29,041 nt of DNA, taken from IMG/VR virus record IMGVR_UViG_3300035179_000052, positions 1 to 29,041 of that record. The stretch is one strand, 5' to 3'. This document shows positions 6,937 through 11,976 of the stretch, one piece after another (within the stretch, counting starts at the first letter, position 1; every line of letters starts with the position of its first letter). Position numbers and translations under genes: made by a program. Source of the stretch: a virus. A model generated the notes under the pieces. That model was not told where the DNA came from, made no database searches, and saw nothing but the letters and a program-made list of their open reading frames with translations.

Positions 6937-7686
6937 TTATGCTGAAATTTTTAAGAAGATGAGAGAAAACTCTGTCGAAGCGTTAACCTGAATCACCTCA
7001 CCAATGGTTGGTGCTGTGTAAGCAGTTTTTGGACCAACCGAACCTGCAGCAGTACCACCAGGACCAACACTGTTTCCTACAACTAATGTTCCCTGTCCTA
7101 ACACCGCACAGGGGCCAGCGATCTGAGCCCAGAAGTAATAACTGGCAGTAACATCAATGATGGGGACTCCAATGATTTTTGATGTTGGTGTACCTGTAGA
7201 TGGTAGGACAACCACACAGTCATGAGGCTCTTTAGTAAGAGTCCAATAACTTGTCGTGATTGTTGCAGCCTTCCAAAGAGGATCATAAAGGTTAACCCAA
7301 AAAGCAGTACTCGCAGTGATTGCAAGATGGGATTTCACCTTATAATAGGTTCCTTCTGGTGCTGCCTCGTTAAAGTGAAGATATCCTTCTGCGTAATAGT
7401 TTGCAGCGGCTCCTGTTGCTCCAGGGGTAAGAGATACCCTCGTCGCACCAATTGCTGCTGTAGCAGCAACCGTCTGGTTAAGGTGGAGAGGAATAGGAAC
7501 TGCTCCCTGAACCACCAATCCATCTGTCAAAGCTACTGCACCATTTTTGCAGTAAGCAAAGATTCTCCCACCTGGGAGTGCACAACAATCTCCGAGAGAG
7601 TGAAGTGCTACCGATGATTCCTCATAGATTGATTGTTTAGGAATCACAAACCGACTTCTCATCGTCCTAACTTGTTCGCCTGCCAT
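6937..7686 (-). CDS. Structural protein downstream of the major capsid gene
   Basis: 249 aa behind AAAGGAGGTAAATC. The N-terminus is basic (MAGEQVRTMRSRFVIPKQS). The body is Ala/Thr/Gly-rich beta sequence with repeated small strands (TVAATAAIGATRVSLTPGA, GTLVVGNSVGPGG). Directly following the major capsid gene is where many phages keep decoration or head-completion proteins. No named family recognised. An RNA structure lies in the gap before it. Confidence 0.55.
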   Translation of the reverse strand: MAGEQVRTMRSRFVIPKQSIYEESSVALHSLGDCCALPGGRIFAYCKNGAVALTDGLVVQGAVPIPLHLNQTVAATAAIGATRVSLTPGATGAAANYYAEGYLHFNEAAPEGTYYKVKSHLAITASTAFWVNLYDPLWKAATITTSYWTLTKEPHDCVVVLPSTGTPTSKIIGVPIIDVTASYYFWAQIAGPCAVLGQGTLVVGNSVGPGGTAAGSVGPKTAYTAPTIGEVIQVNASTEFSLIFLKISA

Positions 7687-7755
7687 TTGATTTACCTCCT
7701 TTGGTTTTGATCAACCTCATCCCTCTGTTGTCTCAGAAGGCGGAGTTGAAATGTT

Positions 7756-7827
7756 GCACCCCTCTTCTTTTACCAGTCAGGGGTGCTTGACTGGTGGAGG
7801 CCAGGGAGGAAAGGAAAAGCGCCCTGG
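7756..7827 (-). other. Predicted H-type RNA pseudoknot plus hairpin after the capsid gene
   Basis: On the minus-strand transcript, just after the capsid stop, CCAGGG (7822-7827) pairs with CCCTGG (7801-7806). Next, CCAGTCA (7788-7794) pairs with TGACTGG (7773-7779) around an 8-nt loop. That loop holds GCACCCC (7780-7786), which is perfectly complementary to downstream GGGGTGC (7756-7762). Two 7-bp stems in this order make an H-type pseudoknot with a one-base first loop and a 10-base A-rich last loop. No T-run, so it is not a typical terminator. Confidence 0.55.
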
Positions 7828-7841
7828 GGACATTCTCCACT

Positions 7842-7921
7842 TTATGTTAACCCTGAAAGGATAAAACTGGTTCTTGGTTGGATGCAAATGAGATTTCCCA
7901 TCGTTAACATCTGTCTGACAT
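7842..7921 (-). CDS. Major capsid protein exon 3
   Basis: 26 codons including the stop, too short to show as a free ORF. The frame gives VRQMLTMGNLICIQP and ends ILSGLT before TAA. This is the usual C-terminal sequence of HK97-type capsid proteins, and it is missing from the exon 2 ORF, which runs instead into an intron stop. Splicing at 8607/7921 joins GCC-T to AT-GTC in frame. Confidence 0.75.
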
Positions 7922-10161
7922 CCTTTTGTTAACTGCATATTACTATGCAGAGCAGACTATATCATCACCTTCCACATCTAAAAGGGCACTGCGTATAGTC
8001 GTTGAGGGGATATCATATCTTCCTTCTTGCTTTAGTTCATGCAGCTTTTTTATTTGTGTTAGAATAAATTCATCATAGGTAAGAGATAAGCCTCTTTTAC
8101 CATTCGTCTTTTCTCCAAGTGTTACTTTTCTATACACAATCGCCAATAGAGAGATTGCTTGATCCTTCTTTATTACCAAATAAGGAAGCAACCGAGGAAT
8201 AATTGTTGATAAATTATAATTCCCTCGGATAGATAAACTACCAACCCAGAACTTTCTGTTCTCTCTCTTACCCATAATAAGATGGCTTTTTACACCAATA
8301 GATTCGTAAATTTGCTGTGCTTTTTCCAAAGCCAATTTATTTGAGTTTGAAACAACCAAAGAGCAAATAAGAGTTTTAGGTCTGGTAGGAGCTTTCTTAT
8401 CATTCCAAAAATGAGTAGTTAAGCAACCTTCTCCATCAATTAAACCTGCAAGCCAAGCAAGATCTAACTCTAATTGGATATCTTCCCTGCGAATTGTCCC
8501 AGCTTCAGAATTTTTACCATTCTGGGTATCTGAAGGTTTAAGGAGTTCCTCGCATATAGCAGTGTTATTCATTGATAAGTTTCCTCATCATGGCCCTAAT
8601 TCATTAAGGCATCAGCATCAACAGGGTTCTTCTCCGCAGTCCAATAGAAATTTCTCTTCCTATTGAGAACCAACTTCCAGTAATCAGTATTGAAACCGAG
8701 CATGTAACCTGAAGGGATATGGTTATCAACGATGATCTCCATATGACCATTAAAATTAATCCCTGTAAAACCAACCTCAGCAAGCTTGCTCTTACTATCA
8801 AGAAATCTCTGTTGAGGTTGGACCCTTGCCCAGAGCTTATCATAGATTGACTGTGTGGTGAAAGCAAGATCACATTTCTTCTGAGCAATCGTAGTCGATC
8901 CGATGGTTTGGTTGATAAGGTCAAGGGTGGCTGCTCCACCTGTTGAGTTCACATAACCCTTCCACCAGACATTACTCGCTCTGGAGATTCCACCATAGGA
9001 ATCGTAGATGGTACCATCATCAGATCCATTAAGAGCACCATCGAAGTCCTTAGATGAGTTCCCTGTCCCATCACCAACAAACATGGTCACGAAGTCATCA
9101 TGTGCGGTGAGGGTAGCATTTTCCATCCTAACCTGAAGGAGACCAATGATCTTCTCATCACCTTCTGTTTTAGCAAGATCGTCACCAGCGATGGTGACAT
9201 TGACATACACTTTGTTACCGCTTTGGCTCTTTATCCAAAGCATCTTCATATTACTATGAAGGTCGGACTATCTCATCCCTTACGGGCTGGGCACTCGTGT
9301 CGCTGTTATTGGTAGGTTCCTCAAGCGTTAGTCTCTGCACCTTCTCCTCTACATATTTACCATTCAAGGAGCTTGGCTCAGGGTTATCCTTCATCCTTAC
9401 GGTATGAGTCGGACCTTCCCTGAATTCACCCAGTTTTTCAAGAAAGTCTTGACTGAGTTTATGATTAAGGTTTCTCATCACAAACATGATTGAATCATAT
9501 AGAGTCTTCTCATCTTCACTTAATCGAACTCGTGAGGATCGTCCCTTTCGGAGATCCTGAAAAGCAAGAGCCAACTCTACTTGATCATTTTTAACCTTAA
9601 CGTAAGACTGAATTTTTCGGAGAAAATTCTCAGCTTGATTGTTCTGAAGGATCAATCTATAAACACCACTCTTTCCAGATGTCTGTGAATACATACCACC
9701 ACCAAACTCTTGATGCATCAACTGAAGTACAGGAAGATGCTGATTTGAAATGGTGATCCTTAAACTCCACAGAGGAGATGGATTTGGTCTGAATTTAGAT
9801 CGATCACTCTTAGCAATCAAGATACTTCCTTCTCCATCAAAAAATCCAGCAATATAAGCATAGTCAAGATCAATCATGCCACTATCCTCTAATTTAAGAG
9901 TTGATGGTTCTTCCAATTCCACTCAGCCAAGGTTGCAATCTTCTTGTAACCAATATCAAAAGTATCCATTCCTGAGTAAGAACCGCTTGCCAGCTTTCCA
10001 TAAATGACAGGCTGAGCAATCTTCGATCCACTATCAAAGACAACTTGACTCTTGGCTAAGAGTTTTGTCAAGATAGCATTACCTATAAAGATCTGCTCAA
10101 TAGCCTTTGGAAGATACTTTTTCTTAACAGCAGCATCCAAATCATCATAAGTTAAAGCCAT
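7842..10161 (-). CDS. Major capsid protein, gene in three exons (group I introns)
   Basis: Joined product 315 aa from exons 10161-9897, 9209-8607 and 7921-7842 (265+603+80 nt, in frame). It builds the HK97-type shell. Exon 1 reads MALTYDDLDAAVKKKYLPKA to AEWNWKNHQLL. Exon 2 continues with YVNVTIAGDDLAKTEGDEK, where LL/YVN is the inferred junction. Exon 3 restores the family ending (MGNLICIQP ... ILSGLT). Predicted 5' splice sites both have U before the cut in a P1 helix (CU|UAA), and both introns end in G. Splice sites come from reading frame, RNA pairing and the family ending, so each could be off by a few bases. AAGGAGGAAAT precedes the start. Confidence 0.82.
7922..8606 (-). ncRNA. Group I intron 2 in the capsid gene
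   Basis: 685 nt. Core helices visible on the minus strand: P1 CCTTA/TAGGG with a U·G pair at the cut; P3 CACTGC (8559-8564) with GCAGTG (7987-7992); P4 TGCGA (8550-8554) with TCGCA (8488-8492); P5 CCCAG/CTGGG (8522-8526, 8498-8502); P6 GATATC plus GGG (8477-8487) with GATATCCCC (8006-8014); P7 GACTATA (7994-8000) with TATAGTC (7955-7961); P9 CTGCATA-GTAA-TATGCAG (7933-7950). The order P3-P4-P5-P6-P7-P3-P7-P9 is the group I order. The endonuclease ORF fills the P6 loop and runs through the core on both sides. Confidence 0.85.
7943..8572 (-). CDS. LAGLIDADG homing endonuclease of intron 2
   Basis: 209 aa. One LAGLIDADG motif (LAGLIDGEG at 41-49), so it probably acts as a homodimer that cuts intronless capsid alleles to spread the intron. 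GAGGAAA precedes the ATG. The first ~35 codons (ICEELLKPSDTQNGKNSEAG region) are the P3-P6 core read as protein. The last ~30 codons cover P7 and P8, and the stop TAG is in P9. The middle (VKSHLIMGKRENRKFWVGSL, LPYLVIKKDQAISLLAI) matches the single-motif LAGLIDADG fold. No in-frame Met precedes the motif, so the start in the core seems real. Confidence 0.88.
   Translation of the reverse strand: MNNTAICEELLKPSDTQNGKNSEAGTIRREDIQLELDLAWLAGLIDGEGCLTTHFWNDKKAPTRPKTLICSLVVSNSNKLALEKAQQIYESIGVKSHLIMGKRENRKFWVGSLSIRGNYNLSTIIPRLLPYLVIKKDQAISLLAIVYRKVTLGEKTNGKRGLSLTYDEFILTQIKKLHELKQEGRYDIPSTTIRSALLDVEGDDIVCSA
8607..9209 (-). CDS. Major capsid protein exon 2
   Basis: Encodes about 200 residues, including VTIAGDDLAKTEGDEKIIGL, LLQVRMENATLTAHDDFVTM, a DGALNGSDDGTIYDSYGG loop, and FNGHMEIIVDNHIPSGYML near the 3' end, all typical of the central and P-domain parts of HK97-type capsid proteins. 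The open frame extends upstream into the intron 1 terminus (from 9249) and downstream to an intron 2 stop at 8596, so a simple ORF call would overstate both ends. Confidence 0.82.
9210..9896 (-). ncRNA. Group I intron 1 in the capsid gene
   Basis: 687 nt. Core elements on the minus strand: P4 TCAGGG (9418-9423) with CCCTGA (9378-9383) in the familiar CCCTGAGCCAAGC context; P6 CTCCT/AGGAG; the GGTGCAGAGACTA element with P7 GACTA (9329-9333) pairing with TAGTC (9266-9270) in GAGATAGTCCG; P9 CTTCATA-GTAA-TATGAAG (9244-9261); an extra hairpin GCTTTGG/CCAAAGC (9235-9241, 9220-9226). P3 was not clearly found. The 3' end TAACAAAG resembles TAACAAAAGG of intron 2, and the 5' end CT|TAAATTAGAGG resembles CT|TAATGAATTAGGG. 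Here the endonuclease gene lies 5' of the core. Confidence 0.82.
9254..9877 (-). CDS. LAGLIDADG homing endonuclease of intron 1
   Basis: 207 aa from the ATG at 9877, with AGAGGATA before it. An open GTG at 9922 lies inside exon 1 and is not needed. The motif IAGFFDGEG at residues 9-17 is a LAGLIDADG variant ending in the catalytic acidic residue. SLRITISNQHLPVLQLMHQEF and GVYRLILQNNQAENFLRKI follow the single-motif fold, likely a homodimer. The last ~65 codons (from about LNHKLSQDFLEKLGEFREG) run through P4 to P7, and the stop TAG lies in P9, as in the other intron ORF. Sequence identity with that ORF looks low by eye. Confidence 0.88.
   Translation of the reverse strand: MIDLDYAYIAGFFDGEGSILIAKSDRSKFRPNPSPLWSLRITISNQHLPVLQLMHQEFGGGMYSQTSGKSGVYRLILQNNQAENFLRKIQSYVKVKNDQVELALAFQDLRKGRSSRVRLSEDEKTLYDSIMFVMRNLNHKLSQDFLEKLGEFREGPTHTVRMKDNPEPSSLNGKYVEEKVQRLTLEEPTNNSDTSAQPVRDEIVRPS
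9897..10161 (-). CDS. Major capsid protein exon 1
   Basis: 88 codons plus one base. MALTYDDLDAAVKKKYLPKA opens the capsid protein, and GKLASGSYSGMDTFDIGYKK and ATLAEWNWK are typical of the N-arm and E-loop region. The reading frame meets a TAG at 9889, two codons after the predicted splice site, so without splicing only a 90-aa fragment would be made. AAGGAGGAAATAAA gives a very strong start, as expected for the most abundant virion protein. Confidence 0.82.
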
Positions 10162-10249
10162 TTTATTTCCTCCTTCTTAGAGTTCTCGTTTCTAAAAAGG
10201 TTGCTTTCAAGGTTTATGCCTCTGCTTTATTAACCATCAAAGTTAAAGG

Positions 10250-11062
10250 TTAAGGCTTGGCTGCCTCTGCAGCTCTCTCTTTAAGAAACTCTTGTCCAGC
10301 ATCAACCCAAGTTTTTGGGGTCTCTTTTGGGATTTCAAATTTGAGTGGAGTTGCTCCAGAACCAGTTTCAACTTGAGTCTGACGTTTCTGAAGCTCTTCC
10401 TCCAATCTTGGTGTTAGTCGTGTCTCCACCTCTTTGTTGAGGATCTCATCATGGTAGACATCATTATAAGCACGAGTGAGATCTGTCTCTCCACCCTTCA
10501 AAGCAGCGTCCAAAACCTTCTCACCATCCATTTGAGGATTCTTCCTATAAAGGTCATTCAGTTGCATTGAAAGGGAAAGCATTCTTCCTTGATGAATAAG
10601 TCTCTTCTCAATCTGAGTCCCCACTTGGTTGATATTTTGAACAAGTTGGTTGAATTTTTTCTCCCACATTCCTTCATCTCCTTCCCCACCTTTTCCCTTC
10701 CCTTTAGTTAGGTCTGGGTTGGTTCGGCTGATCACTGCAGCATCAATAGCATCTTTATGCTGGCTGTACATGTTCTCCCACTCCTGCAATCCCCCATCCA
10801 ATTCACCAACTTGTGATTGGAGGGATTCGATTGTTTTCAAGAGTTTCTTTTCATTCTCAGCACGTTCCTGGAACTTTTTGTTTGCTCCAGAGATGACTGC
10901 TTTATATGCTTTGAGAAGTTGTGGGTTTGCATTGATGATTTCCAGATCTTCCTTGGTTGCGAAGTCTGGATCGCCCTCGCCAAACTCGGTTTTGAAACGT
11001 AGACCAGATGGCGTTTCACCGAGAAGTGTAAATGGGTTCCAATTAAAATTTTCTTTTATCAT
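10250..11062 (-). CDS. Probable capsid scaffolding protein
   Basis: 270 aa from the ATG at 11062, directly behind AAAGGAGAC; the open frame reaches further upstream without a site. Highly charged and helical: a coiled coil at about 75-115 (FQERAENEKKLLKTIESLQ), a Gly/Lys-rich linker (LTKGKGKGGEGDEG), further helices and an Ala/Lys-rich C-terminus. This composition and the position immediately upstream of the major capsid gene are the classic scaffold setting. No protease motif is visible in it or beside it. Role inferred, not shown. Confidence 0.7.
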   Translation of the reverse strand: MIKENFNWNPFTLLGETPSGLRFKTEFGEGDPDFATKEDLEIINANPQLLKAYKAVISGANKKFQERAENEKKLLKTIESLQSQVGELDGGLQEWENMYSQHKDAIDAAVISRTNPDLTKGKGKGGEGDEGMWEKKFNQLVQNINQVGTQIEKRLIHQGRMLSLSMQLNDLYRKNPQMDGEKVLDAALKGGETDLTRAYNDVYHDEILNKEVETRLTPRLEEELQKRQTQVETGSGATPLKFEIPKETPKTWVDAGQEFLKERAAEAAKP

Positions 11063-11147
11063 GGTTGTCTCCTTTGTTCCTCTCGCCTTTCCCTCTGTAT
11101 CTAAGTAAGGGTTGGGGTTTAGAGAAGAGGGAGGGTTAGTTGTGATC

Positions 11148-11588
11148 TTAATAACCCACTCCTGCTCCCATTGATTCATCTTCTAGTGCCTCGGCTGTTG
11201 GAGGTCGCATCCTCTTTCGCTTTTTGGGTTTCTTTTCTGGCTCTTCAGATAAGCCACCCATCTCTTCCTCTCCCCCAACACCTGCTCCTGCACCTCCGCT
11301 CATCTCATCCACACCACTCTTCAACACCGCTAACGCCCTTTCAATCATGGGTCGAATTTGTGGATGGAGTTGAGCTGCTTGCATGAGTTGCTGGGCCGCT
11401 GATATTACCAACTGAGCTGCTTGTTCCTCTCCTCCAGTATCTGATTCCATCCCCATCCCTGCAAGTTGCCCTAACTTACCATAAGCCCCACCACCACCTC
11501 TACCACCAGCATCCTCTCGCATATCAGGGGAGGTTCTTGCTCCTCTCAAAGGAGGAGGCAATCCTTCACCCCTTTCATCTCTTGGCAT
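11148..11588 (-). CDS. Gly/Ala-rich charged protein, hypothetical
   Basis: 146 aa from the ATG at 11588, chosen for the AAAGGAGGTG site; an ATG at 11618 lacks one. It starts MPRDERGEGLPPPLRGARTS and contains a Gly run, a helical QAAQLVISAAQQLMQAAQLH stretch, then acidic and Lys/Arg-rich tracts (EKKPKKRKRMRPP). Low-complexity, likely partly disordered. Between portal and scaffold it may be a head-assembly factor. Not recognised. Confidence 0.6.
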   Translation of the reverse strand: MPRDERGEGLPPPLRGARTSPDMREDAGGRGGGGAYGKLGQLAGMGMESDTGGEEQAAQLVISAAQQLMQAAQLHPQIRPMIERALAVLKSGVDEMSGGAGAGVGGEEEMGGLSEEPEKKPKKRKRMRPPTAEALEDESMGAGVGY

Positions 11589-11629
11589 TTTTACACCTCC
11601 TTTGCTTTCATCTTTCACCTTTCATCAAG

Positions 11630-11689
11630 TTAGGCAATCACCCCTTTCTTCCCACCAGGCTTTCTTGTCTTTCCACCTTTCTTTGGCAT
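11630..11689 (-). CDS. 19-aa basic peptide
   Basis: A tiny ORF with the best ribosome binding site in the region (AAGGAGGTGATAAGAG, seven bases from the ATG). The peptide begins MPKKGGKTRKPGGKK: eight Lys/Arg in 19 residues, no acidic residue. Similar short Lys/Gly-rich peptides occur in head operons of other phages. DNA or RNA binding, or a role in packaging, is inference from charge alone. Confidence 0.55.
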   Translation of the reverse strand: MPKKGGKTRKPGGKKGVIA

Positions 11690-11713
11690 CTCTTATCACC
11701 TCCTTCTTTTCAT

Positions 11714-11968
11714 CTATTTATAAATTAATTGATACACAAGATAAATTACACCAAGGGCAAATACAGCACCACCACTAATTGCTGAGGCCAATTTTAACAT
11801 GCCAGCTTTTTTCCGCTTCCTCGCATATTCACATCCTTTTTCATCAATGTCATTTACACAAGCTCGAATCAAACTCACACCTTGAAAAAGAATCCAATTT
11901 TGTTCCCCTTGAGGTTTTGCCTTAAATTCAGATTCTGAAATTTTAATCTCAAATCCATTTCTCATCAT
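11714..11968 (-). CDS. Small membrane protein, hypothetical
   Basis: 84 aa; AGGAG lies five bases before the ATG at 11968 (an in-frame GTG sits one codon upstream). A soluble N-terminal part (FEIKISESEFKAKPQGEQNW) leads through a basic CEYARKRKKAG turn to a C-terminal membrane helix (AISGGAVFALGVIYLVYQLI). It follows the portal gene with a five-base gap. No family recognised. Confidence 0.55.
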   Translation of the reverse strand: MMRNGFEIKISESEFKAKPQGEQNWILFQGVSLIRACVNDIDEKGCEYARKRKKAGMLKLASAISGGAVFALGVIYLVYQLIYK

Positions 11969-11976
11969 CACATCTC

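Noticed and set aside
7756-7844. Programmed frameshift of the capsid using the pseudoknot
   Set aside because: No slippery heptamer lies 5-9 bases upstream, and the pseudoknot is about 50 bases beyond the stop, so frameshifting is unlikely.
8596-9249. A complete 217-aa gene starting MKMLW
   Set aside because: The first 13 codons are the end of intron 1 (P9 and its following hairpin) and the last codons are the start of intron 2. No ribosome binding site precedes the ATG.
9889-10161. A stand-alone 90-aa gene
   Set aside because: It is capsid exon 1 read into the intron; the last two codons and the stop belong to intron 1.
10650-11108. 152-aa plus-strand ORF
   Set aside because: Antisense shadow of the scaffold gene; composition mirrors its codons.
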